Shown here one piece after another: positions 32,233 to 45,189 of a stretch of DNA of 64,000 nucleotides. A program made the position numbers and the translations under genes. The stretch's first letter is position 1; every line of letters starts with the position of its first letter. Below the pieces are notes generated by a model. That model had not been told where the DNA came from. It searched no databases and saw only the letters and a program-made list of their open reading frames with translations. Origin of the DNA: Chelonoidis abingdonii (Eukaryota; Chordata; Testudines; Testudinidae); NCBI RefSeq assembly GCF_003597395.2, contig NC_133777.1, positions 11,120,228-11,184,227 of the forward strand. Reading direction: 5' to 3'.

Positions 32233-33255
32233 GGGTAAGTGGTTTGTAAGAGAAGGGGCAAGTCAGTATTTTTCTTCTCGCTTTTGCAAATCCCTAGCAT
32301 AGGAAGTCAGAACTGCTATTCACATTGGTGTAGTTTTAGTCGAGGTTGAAACAGGGGTAAACTCCCTCACTTTGCTTGTCTACCCTAGGGGTTTTCACCA
32401 GTGTAGCTGCATCAATGGCTGTCCATGAATGGGTGTCAGAGTAAATCTGCACTGTAGGCAAGGTCTAAGAAGTTAAGTCACGTGAGTCAATGGTAGAGCA
32501 GGAATATTAAACCAAGAGTCCAGACTCTGTCCTCTTCTGTAACCACTTAACATACTTTTTCCTTATCCATAGACATGTTAGTAAATAGTAACTTTTATGA
32601 TTTTTGTATGTCAGACACTTATTCTTTTATATGTTAACCACAAGCCCTTTTAATTTGTGTCTATATATTTATTTCCCTATATGTATTTAAACTAAAAAGT
32701 TCTTTGTCCTTCAGTTGAACCTAATGGGTGAAGGAAAAATGAACTCAATAATCAAATGTGTGTAATCTTTTAACCCTGGATTTTACCCTGACTTTAGTAA
32801 TGTAGCCCAGGTGTCCAGGGAAAAGACCCTTCAAACTAATGAAAGTGTCCACAAAAGTATGTTATAAACAAAACGGGGTTACTTGTTATTGCAGATGGGT
32901 TCTGTAATGGAGGAAATGACCTATTGAAGGATGTTTTTAACTCATTGAGAACTATAGGTTGTGTCAGCTGTTAGTAATAACGACTGGGTTATAGATTCCT
33001 TTTTACTAATCAATCAGGTAAACTGAGAACCGTAAAACTGAACATGGTAAAATTAATCGGCGGGAAAGGATTTTTCCCTCCAAAAAAAGGAGTTTAGTTG
33101 TGTCTCATCCTATAAAAGGAAAGAGGGTTGGAAAGTTAGATTGGGAATGAACACTGTCAGCATTCTGCCAGGTGCAGAAGAAATGACCCAACCATCTTCC
33201 CTACACCATCTACAGGGGGTGGGAAAGCATGTATTCTTTCTGTATTCTGTATAGT
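32233..33255. other. Unassigned AT-rich DNA
   Basis: No gene or repeat recognised. Confidence 0.4.
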
Positions 33256-33477
33256 TAGAGCCTTGCAAATCCACGGATATCAGCTTTCTATCCGCATATA
33301 TCCGCATCTGCTGATGCAGATATCTGCGGATCGTTTTTATAGATTGTGGATGGATGCAGATCCAAATTTTATATCTAAAGTCCTGCAAATCTGCAGATAG
33401 GTGCTTTATATCCGCAGATCATTTCTGCAGGTTGTGAATCAGATCCAGATACAAATGTTGTAGACACGCAGGTCTCT
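33256..33477. mobile_element. MITE with internal duplicated ATATCCGC units
   Basis: The ends AGAGCCTTGC and (inverted) AGAGACCTGC pair. Two related units, CTTGCAAATCCACGGATAT... (from 33262) and CCTGCAAATCTGCAGATAG... (from 33382), suggest a partial tandem duplication. The inside is rich in short palindromes (GCATCTGCTGATGC, ATCTGCGGAT). Confidence 0.6.
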
Positions 33478-33749
33478 ATGCATAGTGTTGTATTAATCTT
33501 TCATTAATAATATTTGATTAAATAATTCAATTTGAGCTTATTATTTGACTCTCTCCAATCGTTAAGTTCAAACATGCAGCATGTTGTCTATGCTTTGTTA
33601 AATATATCAGAATGAGTCTTCTAATTCAGTACTAGCATGTGGAACATGTTGGCAACAGCCACTTTGTCTCCAGTGCTTGACCTATCCTGTATGAAATCTG
33701 TGGTAAAGCATAGGATGGTCAATATTGCTATTTCTGTGTCCTCCTATGC

Positions 33750-34272
33750 CAGGGGTGGGCAAACTTTTTGGCCCGAGGGCCACATCTGGGTGGGTAAATT
33801 GCGTGCAGGACCATGAATGTAGGGCAGGGAGTGCAGGATGTGGGAGGGGGTGTGGTGTGCAGGAAGGGGCTCAGGGCAGGGGGTTGGGGTGCAGGCTGCA
33901 GGAGGAGTTCGGGGTGCAGGCTCCAGCTTACCTGGAACAGCACCGGGGTGGCAGCAGCGCACAGCGGGACTAAGACAGGCTCCCTGCCTGCCCTGGTCCT
34001 GTGCCATGCCACTCCGAGAAGCGGATGGCACCACGTCTCTGCAGCCCCAGGGGGGAGGAAGGGAAAGCAGAGGACTCTATGTGGTGATTTCACCTGTCCG
34101 TGCCTCCCCTGAAGCTACCATTGGCTGCAGTTCCGCGTTCCCGCCACAACCGTCCCTCAGGGGCTGCAGGGACGTGGTGCTGGCTGCTTCCGTGAGTGGC
34201 GCGGGGCCCGCTGCCCATGCCAATCCCACGGGCTGGATCCAAAGCTCTGACGGCATAGGTTGCCCACCACTG
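33750..34272. mobile_element. Non-autonomous hAT transposon, 523 bp
   Basis: It starts CAGGGGTGGGCAAACTTTTT and ends with the inverse of CAGTGGTGGGCAACC. Flanks TCCTATGC (33742-33749) and CTCTATGC (34273-34280) match 6 of 8. Same family as the right end of 18427-19207. The overlapping 96-150-codon frames on both strands are GC-rich noise. Confidence 0.88.
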
Positions 34273-34280
34273 CTCTATGC

Positions 34281-37200
34281 CTTTAAATAATGTGTGAGCA
34301 GTTTGTTTATATCTGATATTTCCTTATTTGTGCTCAGTGCTGTCATATTATTGGTATAGGATGACATCAGACTCCTACATTTATCTTTTAACGAAGTGCG
34401 AGTGCTGTGCAGTGCTTGCTGTTAATCCCTGTGCTGCTAATAGCATAGACTGTGGAAACAAAAAGGTGCTGCTTAATTCTGAGTTTTTAGGTATTATTTT
34501 TTGTTTGTTCCTGAATTGTAAACAGATTTGCTTCCTGTGTGGGAGTAGAGCAAGGCACTTGCCTGATTGATTCGTTATTTGCAGGGACATAGAGCCAGGA
34601 GATCTATTGATTCCCCCTAGCCAGCTGAAGTCAGTCTGTAATGCACTTATTTGCCCTTTAACAGACTTCACTTTATGTACTCATTTCTGAGTTTAGAAAG
34701 AAAGTTCTTTGAATTCACAGTCCCATTTAAGATGATGTTCTGCATATTATGGTAATATCTTCAGTGAGTGAAGGACTGCTGGCAGTTGCTGTTCCCAGGT
34801 ATAGCATGAGCCAGTGCTATGCAGGTTCTCCATACCATTCAGCCAATCTCTTTGATCTCTTGACATTCCAGTCTTTGATTCCAAAGAGCTCTGTCACTAC
34901 CCTTCTGTTCTGATCTGTCCCATTATTCCCTTCTTCAGAGATTGGCCTTTTCTGAACAGACTGCCAATCATTCTGAATCTGTGGGGGTGTCTTTTGTTGT
35001 GTAAACAATCTGTTGGAGGCTTTGTCTACAACACTCAAGTAATCTATGGCTAAACTCTAGAGTCAAATTCTGGTCTCCACTGTTGGTGGCAATTACTTTC
35101 GGATAACACCTCATCCTGTCTCACAGGGCGTTGGGATTCATCATATAACCCTCTCAGGTAGATTTATCAGGCTTCAAAATCGAGTAAACGCCTATTATGC
35201 TTAACTATCCTCTTAATTTCTTCAGAGTTGTGAGTTTGTTTAAAGATGTCTTGGAAAAGATTATTAAAAATGTGGTTGTGCCCTCTGTTGCTGCTTTATA
35301 ATGTGTGTGTGGAAGGCCTGAAAAGTGTTAACTATTTTGCCTGATTTTTTTAATTTTAGAAATATCTGAAATGTAAGTCAAGGTGTTTCCTGGTGAACTG
35401 TGGAGTCTCATGTCTTTTGAGCTCCTACACTTTAACTGAAGTGAGGGAGTATTGATTTTGTAAATAAGAAATTGATTCCCTGGTGTTCATTAGTCCCTTG
35501 AGTTAAATATGTTAACAAAAACAAACAAAAGCCAGAGTTTAGGCAGTGTGGCTGAAAATTCCTTCCCATCTCAGTTACTCAGTGTCTGACTCTTGTGATA
35601 TCATTTCACTAGTTCTCCAATCACCAGTCTTCCAGGGTAGCAAAAGACCTGTATTTCCAAGGTGGATACAAAAACCAACAACTTTTCAACAATCTGCCTT
35701 TATCATAAAGAGAAAACCTTCCTCCGCCCTCCCCAACACATAAGATTTTGATTTCCTTTTTAGGACATCTTTAAAAATCAAATGGCCATTATAAGAGCAG
35801 CACTGAGTAGGTTGTGATGTCCAATGAGACTGTAGGCTGCATCTCTCTCCTACCCTCTTAAGTGCTGTGTGACCTTGATGCATATTATCTCATTCTTGGC
35901 TGTGTCAGGGCCCGTGATGGAAAGAATAAAAGTAGCTTGTTAGATAAACTTCCAACTTTTTATCTTCTAAACTCAGTCCAGCCCTGGGCATTGTGGATAA
36001 ATAGCTTGGAAAATGGGAAGATGTGCTTTTTCAAAGGCTCTTGCTGATGCTGGTAAAAGTACATTCTTTGTAAGAATAATCTATTTTGTGGCAGCTGAGT
36101 TTACATAGAGCTATCTGTATTTTAGCAGAGGGGAATAGGCTTGAATGAGCATAACACTAAAATGCATTTTAGAAAGATTCCTGAGTTGGTTTGAATTACA
36201 CAGCATCTTTCATGAAAGCTGGGGTGAAGACCAACAAATGGCTGCAATTTCTTGCCCAATTATTTTAAATGGGAACACAGTGATTTGAAGCCCTCTGAAT
36301 TTCTTCATTGGCAATTCCATCAGTGTCCTAACCTAGAACTCTAACTCCGACCCCTTTCATGTACCTCTATCTTGGGATGTAATCCTTGAGAAGGCAGGAG
36401 AAAATGTCCATAAGTAAATAATTTTGCTAACGAGTTTTCCTCCTGGAACAACGAAGCGATGCCAAGCAATACATTGGGAAGTGCCAAGCAGGAGGGTAAC
36501 AGCTCCTCTGTGCAGTCTGTTGTAAACGGGATGTGGTTTGTTTGCAGTCCCTATCTGCTCTCTGTAGTCCTCCGATCAGAGCTGTGCAGAGATGACTTCC
36601 ACTATGGCCCAGAGGAATGAGAGGTTTGTGAGCAAATATCGAATATCTAGTCAGAGGAAAATGTGGCTTCAGGCTTAGGAGCAAACAAAATTAAGCTGTG
36701 TATCTTGGACTCTTCCATGCTGTCCTGGGTATTTATCATTCCGACTGCATGGCTGCATTGTAGTTGACTGCAGTGCAAAGGGAGTTTATTAAACTGGGAA
36801 TAACCACTCTTGGGTGACTAACTTTATGAGATTATCTGAAAGATGGTGGTGGGTGGACATGGGCTGGGAGCGATGGCTCTTTTCTTCCTCAGAGAGTTGC
36901 ATTAAACTTTGAAGAAACACTTTTTTGTGTATAGTGCAAAAAGAGTCAACTCTTCCCCTGCACTGTAGGTTGATCAGTAATTTAGCTCATTAGCCTTTCG
37001 TTTCTGGAGATCTGGGTAGAAATGTTGCATTGGTTCCAAGAGAAACTAGCATAGTCTCCTGCTAATTGTGAGTGGATATAGTTGGCCATTTAAAAAAGGG
37101 TTTGGTACAACTGGCAGTGTTTGCCCACCCATAGCCCAGTACTGGTGTTACAAGACACACAGTTAGAGCTGTGTGAGGGAAAATCACATAACCCCGGCTC

Positions 37201-37550
37201 TAGTCAGTGATATTAGTTCTTCATTTTTATGCGTGCTGAACTGACTCATAAAAAACAAACTACTTCCTGTAACAGGGTGTTGTAATCTTCTGTTAATCCA
37301 CCTTGTGATCAGATGGTGGAGCTCTGCATGGAAATATAGGGGAGGTGGTGTAGTGGCTTTGTAGGTAGAAGGATATCGGTTCTGGGGCATGTGGATCCTG
37401 GAGGGAAAAACCCAGGAGCAGCCTCACTTAGGTTGAGCTTTATACTCTTTATTTCAAATGTCAGTAATAGAACCTCCCTGGGAAGATAGGGGAATTCAGG
37501 CTCTAGCCCTAAGATGTGTGTTCTTATTTAAGCAGGCTAAGGATTTATGG
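34281..37550. other. Long unassigned stretch
   Basis: No gene seen. 35110-35160 (CTGTCTCACAGGGCGTTGGG) resembles a SINE tail. Open frames are at most 96 codons and unsupported. Confidence 0.35.
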
Positions 37551-37690
37551 TAAAATTTTCAAAAGTGTCTAAGTGGCTTGGGAATCTGTCCCATTTTAAA
37601 AAGTGACTTAGGCTCCTGGTAGCCAAAGTCTCATAGAAAGTCAGTTGGATTTAGGCCCTTAAATCACTTTGGCACTTTTGAAAAATTTGT
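37551..37690. mobile_element. Palindromic MITE, about 140 bp
   Basis: TAAAATTTTCAAAAGTG at the left and its near complement CACTTTTGAAAAATTT at the right (CACTTTGGCACTTTTG overlaps). GTGACTTAGGCTCC and GGATTTAGGCCC are internal inverted pieces. Same type as 21309-21413. Confidence 0.7.
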
Positions 37691-39744
37691 CCTTAGTCCA
37701 TTCATGCAGCCAGACCTTGTACCTCGATAAGGAAGGGTTCTCAGTGGAAGTCAGTAGACCCAGTATTGTTTCTAAGTAATGTATGAGGTCTCCTAACTTG
37801 CCATGTATTTCAGCCTTTCAGTACAACAGGTTGGGGCAAGAGTGGAGCCAGCAATATGAAATCTGGATCTATCCGTTAATATTGATGTATTTTAATTTTT
37901 GAGGTTTAATAGATGCATGCAGTAAAACCGTAGTGCTACTTATATCACACAACTGAAAGTCTTTATTTATGTATTTTGAAATTTTCCATCGCCTTTTAAA
38001 ATCTGTCCCTTGGTTCCCAGACCTTGTGTTATCGGTTTGGGATTTATCCAGGTATCACGGTTCACATTTTATTTTCTGAGTTGCACAGACTGCTAGCTGT
38101 TCCTGTGTAAACAGAACCTTTCTTTTTGACAACTTGTCTCTCTCACAATTTTTGATAGTATGCTAATAATTCAGTGTGTTCTCTTTGCCACCTATAAAGC
38201 TGAAAACTGAATGGGTTAATTGGGGCAGGGAGTAGAGAGGAAAAATATGAAAATCCAGATATTTGATAAAAGCACTTGTTCTGTGTGTGAATTATGTGCT
38301 GTGAGCTAAGGTGATCTGCTTGTACAGTATTTCTCAGTCTGAAACTGAGGAACAATTTACCTTCAGAATATGAACAAATTATTCATCTAGGTTCCACCTA
38401 AACTCTCTGTGGTTGGAGATCTTTTGAAGGTCTGTGGGTGAATTCAGAAGGTCTTGGGCCTGGTTTATCAGGAAAGTTTCTGTTGTGTCCTATTCTGAGT
38501 TCATTCTGACAAAAGAGCAGAGGTAGAAGTATTGCGGGCAGTTGGCATTGATATGCATGTTTTTTCTTTTCTTCCCCGATAGCCAAGAATAACTTAAAAT
38601 AGAATGAAGTTGTTCCCCAAATAATCTGTGTTACTACTACAGTACTACTGCTAATAAAAAACAAGCTAGCTACATACAGCAACTTTAACACTACAGTAGC
38701 AAGTGCTTCAAGAGGCTATTTCTCAAATAACTCTTAAGTATGAAAAGATGCTAAGGATTTTTTAATCTGACTTGAAAGAGCAGGCTTTAGTTCAGATTGC
38801 AGCAAGCTAGAAGTGCTCATCCCACAAAAGGTGGTAGCTGCTGTACTTTACCCTTATATCAAACTACGACTTAGAAAGTATTTGTGCTTCTGATTGCATT
38901 TGACCGCTATGCTCTCCTGCTCGACCCTGGAGGAAAAGTAGTGGTTTGGCAGGAGAAGAGTCTTCATGAGTAAATTAAACACTGCAAAAATGAAACTGTC
39001 AGCCCAGCATGGGATAGCCTTCTTTTGCAAAAACACTACTTAGCCATGAAAATTTTAAGATTTTCACATCATAGTACAGGAAATACATGGTTTTTTACTT
39101 GTGAAGCAGCTAGCAATCTGTGGAGGAAGATATAAACCTGATTATTAATAGTATTACAATGATTACCTGTCCTTGATTGTAGGCTATTGATAGCTAAGGG
39201 AAGCAGCCAGGGCATAAGGTCTGAGTATGGTGTTCTGAGGAATTCTGAAATGCGTCTTCCCCCATGAAATTATAAGAGGAAAGAGAAATGTGAAAAAGTA
39301 AACAAAGAATTAAAAACAAAAAGGATGTGATCTGTTCTGCCAGCGGTGAAGGAATCTAGATGTTGATGCTGGGTTTTGAGAGCTTAGATGTTACCCATTA
39401 AATTTTTCAGTGGTTTCTGATTACATTGGTTTAACTTGTGAGCTGCTGTTATAAAGGGAAGGATCTGAGGAGAGCCAGTTTATCAAAGGTTATTTGGGAA
39501 GCCTGAAAAATCAGAGTGGCTTTTTGCACTGAATATATCCTGTAGAGCAGTACCATAGATTTGTTCAAAACCCTGACACTTCTGTTAAGAGAACCAGGAG
39601 ATCATGAAGTTTTGAATGATGGTGTTCAGCCAGTATTGTTTGCTTCTCAGGCAAGGGCTAGTATGTATGTGTCATTGCTTTCATCTAGAAACAAAGGGAT
39701 GCTATAAATTAATTCAGTAACGCAATAACTTTTGAGATATCACT
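37691..39744. other. Unassigned AT-rich DNA
   Basis: No gene or repeat recognised. Confidence 0.4.
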
Positions 39745-40090
39745 GACTGATTAAATAGGAACTTCGTACTGGAACAGGCCAGTTGTCCATCTAGTTTGGA
39801 GTCCTGTCTCTGTCAGTTATCTAAATCAATGAATGCTTGAATGGAATTTGAAAAACACTGTAGTGTATCTGTTCAAATATGGAGTCAAGGACTGGAATTG
39901 TGTGGTAATTTCTTCATGAACCTGGAACTTTTATCTTACATAGTATAAATGTAGATGCTATTTAATCATAGAAATCTCTAATTCTTTTCTAACGTTCATT
40001 AGTATATTTGTGTCAATATGCTGTAATACTGAGTCCCGTTAATATGTGCATTGCTAAAACGTTTCCCACTTTCAGTTTAAAATGCATTGC
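39745..40090 (-). mobile_element. Diverged CR1-like LINE fragment
   Basis: TGGAACAGGCCAGTTGTCCA and TCTAGTTTGGAGTCCTGTCT fit the CR1 3' region in reverse. Later blocks (TTCTTCATGAACCTG) are weaker. Confidence 0.45.
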
Positions 40091-41623
40091 TTTTTAACTT
40101 AATGAGTGTCTTCCCCTTTCCCCTTGTCATGTTGTGTGACATGGAGACCTGAATAGAGTTGAAGGTAAATTTTGGACTTTGGAGCTGGTGTGGGACCCTA
40201 TTAAAACCTCCATTCATTAATGTGGGCATGTGATTTTAAAAGTGATGGTACTCTGTTGTCTGGATTTGGTGCTTTCTGTGCTTTCAATATACCTGACCTT
40301 TTCCTAACATTTTCTGTTATCTATTCAATACCTAGCTCTGCCTCCTGTTGTCCTTGGAAAATTGATTACCAGCATAAGCAGAATCCCGCAGTCTATTCTT
40401 GTAAAGAGAGAAACAGAGTACCTGTGCCTATTTAATAAAAATATTTCTTTATCCTTGGTAAAACTTTCAATGAAATGGCACAACTGTTTCTTTTATCCTT
40501 TGTCTCTATACCTTCTATATTGGAAATTATGCTATTTCAGGTACTTTCTGAAGTTTGCTGTTAATCCTTTGTGCTCGTTTGTTTTTTTCTTTTGGCTTTT
40601 TTAACTTTACCAATCTTCTACTTTCCCAGATTCTTTGTATATTTTTTTAAAATGTTCGTTCTTGTACTGTTATTTACCTCCCTACTTAGTCACATTGATT
40701 TATGTTGCCCTTTTAGCTTTTTCGATTTTACAAGGAAGAAGCTTGATTTATAGCCTCCCTTACTGTACATTAAATACTTTTCACTTACCCACTGTTGATT
40801 TTCCATACATATTATTATTGGATTCCAGGCAATTTCCTTTAAAGCTTTAGAACTTTATAAACAGACTTAAATTTCATATTATTTTAAAGTCACGTATTTA
40901 CTTACCCTTTTTATGCATCGTCATTGACATTTCACATCTTATGATCTCTAGAGCCTAGGTGATCTCCTATCTAAATCTTCTTTACACCTGGTACTAATTC
41001 TTTACCAGTGACACTCCATGACTTGTTATATTCATTCATGCTGATCTTCATAGAGGTCATGCTTTTGTCTAGGATTTGCAGTCTATATTGTCAATAGCTG
41101 CCCTGCTTCCACAGATATCATCTCTGGTCCAAGCTCTAGGCCCTCTTTGAACTGTTTTTAGCTTTCTCACTTGTATTCCTCTTACCTTGGAGCAGCCCAC
41201 ATACTTCTGCATTATGTCCCATGACATAGGATAATTATAAGTCCCCTTTTCAGCATTTTGTTATGAAATAGTTTATTAGACCTATAACTTTGCATCGTAC
41301 TTACCAGTGAGACTTAAGGTCTCTTATAGTTGTGTTGTACATTTTGTAGCTCAAACTGTAAAAATTTGCATGGAAATTTTTTCCCTTCTCTTTAACAAAA
41401 TCTAGAATTTAGCAAAATTTGGTCATTTGTGACTTTCATAAAAGTGTGCGGGGGGGAAAAGCACAAGATTTCTATAATTTGGTTATTCTGTAAATTGAAT
41501 ATATATATTGTGTTTGGGAGGGGTTTACATCATGGATTTCCCACTAACTATGTTATTTTGATAAAGCAGCTTTAAGTGCCAGCTATTTTCTTTTGAAAAG
41601 CATTGACTGATAATGCTTAGGAA
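40091..41623. other. Unassigned AT-rich DNA
   Basis: T-rich on the plus strand with several short open frames at 40220-40850 that are hydrophobic only because of T content. No gene. Confidence 0.4.
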
Positions 41624-41670
41624 AATGCTCTCTCTCTCCCCTGCCCACCTTCTCTTTCTCTTTCTCTCTC
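41624..41670 (+). repeat. Polypyrimidine (CT-rich) tract
   Basis: GCTCTCTCTCTCCCC and CTTTCTCTTTCTCTCTC runs, just before the foldback. Confidence 0.85.
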
Positions 41671-41685
41671 ATATGACTGATAATT

Positions 41686-42055
41686 GATCCAAAGGAGCAA
41701 TCAGATCAGGGAACTAAATAGAAATGTCTTCAAACATCATTGATGCACAGGCCATAGTGGCTACTGACTCATTACAGATGACTTAAGTGAGCATGAAAAC
41801 CATAAAATTGAGAGACACTTAAAATTTTAATGTAAGAATTTTGACATCAGTGAGTTACATTAATTTAGTCCTTGATTTGCCACAGCCATTTTAATGATCT
41901 TTAGGTCAGGCTTTGAGCCAATGGTCTAAATAGGTCTGGATTTTAAGGCTTTCGTGCTCACTTAACTCATCTGTAATGAGTTAGTAGCCACTATGCTGCA
42001 TCATTGATGTTTTGAAGACACGTTTAATTCTTCGATATGATTGCTCCTTTGGATC
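41686..42055. repeat. Large imperfect foldback (inverted repeat)
   Basis: Arm 1 (about 41686-41808) and the complement of arm 2 (about 41941-42055) share long blocks: GATCCAAAGGAGCAATCA, GTCTTCAAA-ACATCA-TGATGCA, ATAGTGGCTACT, ACTCATTACAGATGA and TTAAGTGAGCA. A few 3-4-nt gaps separate them. The spacer is about 130 nt. The structure fits an old MITE or foldback transposon; a hairpin RNA cannot be excluded. No target duplication was found. Confidence 0.85.
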
Positions 42056-45000
42056 TGTTGTTGTCAGCGTGTATTGTGAACAATACACTCATTTTAATAA
42101 TTCCCTAATTAGACATTTACCTGATAGTCTAAATTAGTTTATTATGGGGAGCATGCAGTTATGGAATATAAAATTATATAAATTGTTATGCTTTTTTAAA
42201 GCATTCTTCTATGGATAATACAGAAGGAAATACAAATATAAAAACTAAACCCACACAATATTTTTTTCTCTCCAGTAGTCACCCAGGAAAGCTGTACTGA
42301 GGTTAAACACAAAAACAAACTCCTTCCCTCATCTTTTGTACAGATCTTGTAGGAAATGAACATGTGACACTGAAGAAATGAGTGTTGAAGCTGAAGGTCT
42401 GGGCAGACATTTGGGCCCTGAATTGACACCAGTGGCCCTTTTGTCTTAATGTACTGTAACATTTGGTTAAAGAGCCCTTCTTAAATGAGCCTTAATTCTA
42501 GCATTCTTGGCTTCTGTGGGTTTGTTGGACCTAAAAAATCACTATGTTGTACATGTCACAGTTCAGGGAAAACACTTTCATTTCCCCTCTATGGTCCAGC
42601 AAGGGCTCTCACTCTTACGCTTCTCGCTCCCCAGCCATTGCCTCTCTAGGGCAGAGATGTGCTTCTCTCTCTCTTCTGACTAGGGTATTTCCAGGCTGCA
42701 GAGCTTCCTGCCAAATCTATGAATCTCATGAGTCTGTGAGTTCCTTCTTTGTACAGTTTTTTTTTCCAGTTTTTTTTATCTGTCCTGACGTAACAGATCC
42801 TCCTAGAGATATCCCCGGAAACCAGCTTATCTTTAAAAGTTCATTGTTGTCTTGGCCCATTTTTCAAATATTCCTTTGAAGCCCTTAACACTTCCCAGGG
42901 TTTACATTAGTCACGTTACATACGATCCCGCAATAACCCGTAAACATTTGCATTTTTAATACCAGCTCCTAAGATACCAAACCTTAATTCAGTAAGATTT
43001 AACTTAATTCAATAAGTTAGTCCAGGATGTTGCAGGAGATTGCAATATCTGTCCCAATAGGTTTTACACTTGAATATTTTGTTCATCCAATTACTGTTAA
43101 TATTAGCAGTGACTCTATCTGCTCACAAACAACCCAAGAATGGAAGAATTTGCCGAAGGCTAATGTTATGCCCATAAGCTATCATTTGTATTAGTAGGGC
43201 TTCACTTACATTGCTGGTGGAGGGGGAAAATCTTCTTGTATTTTTCTTCATTTACCCTGAATACAAAAAATCCATGCAATTAGTAAAATGGTTGTTCATT
43301 TTGTTGTTTGACATCTGAAAAGTGATGCAAGGTTTGCTTTTCAAAAGAGAACCTGGAGCAAAAGACCTAGATTACTTTGAAAAACAGGCCTTTCCTGGTA
43401 ATCAAGTGTTTACAGAAGGATGTTTTGTTCAAACTCTTTCTGGGCTCTGTATGTTTAAACAAAGAGATTTTAGACTTAAACACAGCTGTTCATTTGAAAA
43501 TGAAAAATCAAATTAAGCAGAACCCGCTTTTGAAAGCTAATGCTGTATAGCAACTGAAACAAAGGAAGAAAATACTGTGTTGTACATTTCGCTTCAATAA
43601 CATTTTTAAAATAAAAGTTTTCAACTAAAAAGTGTGGTTTCAAAGCCGCTCGTCTCTTGCCGTATCCCGCAATAGAACATCTGCGCTCATTCTGATGCAG
43701 ATGAATGACATGAATTAAACTAAAACCGTTGAAGTGCTCTTTTTAACATAATTACACCTTGTTCATTTTTGAGACACAATGCAGGGATGAAATGCCAATT
43801 AAGCCTGGTATGTTAATGAGATTGAGACTGAATAGCGGATTAGAGTGGACACAAATCCCACTGGAATTGATTTGATATAATCCCTCAAGTTTGTTCTATT
43901 TTAATAGAAATGTTATCGTACATGTGAAAATCTCCAGGCACAGTTTAAAAAATAAAATAAAATCTTGATACATTTTGTTGGGATTTTACTCAGAAAATTG
44001 TAAAATTGGTTCAGTCCAGGTAAAAGTTGGTTGGTTTTGTTGTTGATATTCTCATTACTACTGAGAAAAGTTTTTCCTAGGTGATTGAGTTCTTGCCTTG
44101 TGAGTTGGCTCAAAATTTCCTTTTGCATGTACTTAAGATACAGCATGGAGTACCAAGCAATGTAACTGTTATTTTGCTACGTAGCTCCCAGCTTGTGAAG
44201 GCCTGAATATGCAAATCCAAATAAGGGAAGAAATGTAAAGGGATGTATTTCTTCAATAAGAATCATGGTTTCTAAGCATCAAGAGTCATCTTTTTTAAAA
44301 AAGTTATTTTGCTAGATAGATGTAGAAGAGAAAATATATAGACAAGAATGCTTTCCAATGTAATTTAAAAGCCAGGGATTGGTGCATGCATATGTTACAT
44401 ATTTTTGAAATTATTACACACTGTAAATTATTACAGACTAACTTAATGACCTCATTAAAATTAATTAAAGTAATTATTCACTGGTCCCTATAGTCTAAGG
44501 AAAAACTCCTTGTTATATTTAGAAGCATACGTCCTCTCTGATGTGTAAACTGTAAGAATGGAGTGCATCCATTAGTCAATGTACTCAGTCTTTCAAGTTC
44601 TGCAAAATAACTTCATAATAGCTGTCATAGCTGTTATTGATATATCTGTTTTCCGATGGTTGAGTGGTTCCTTTATGGTGAGTGGTTCATGTACTAATAA
44701 AAACATATTCAATGTTAATTTAGATTTTTATACGTTTTTGGGGAATGATCTGTTACTTTTTCCAGTTTGATAGAGTGAAAGTAATTGCTAGATGTAATAG
44801 GTAGCATAGAGTATAATATTGTATCTAGTGTTCTTGTAGATTCGTGAAGTAAGAAATAGGATAGATGATCTAGCTTTTCTGATATGACAATATAAAGTAC
44901 CAGCTGCTTGTGACAGAAGTAAATTTGGGTCCACGAGAGACTAGAATGAGTGATAAAGCTGAGATGTTAAGCTCTATATGAATCATTACAATTCCTGTCA

Positions 45001-45189
45001 CAAGTGTTTGCATCCTGTCCTATTTGTAGGGAGTCAAAGGGGCAAATAAACAGACTAACTGAATGTTGCCCCTCAGTAGTAAATAATGGGTCAAGTCTCT
45101 TAGAGAAGCCACCATCTTCCTTGCGTTTACTACTTTACTACTTCCTGTGCTCTATCTGTTCTTCATAATGTAAGACAACGTGACTGTCA
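42056..45189. other. Long unassigned AT-rich stretch
   Basis: No gene. 43600-43870 is treated as a possible conserved non-coding element in the findings. The 111-codon frame at 42544-42879 has no recognisable domain. Confidence 0.4.
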
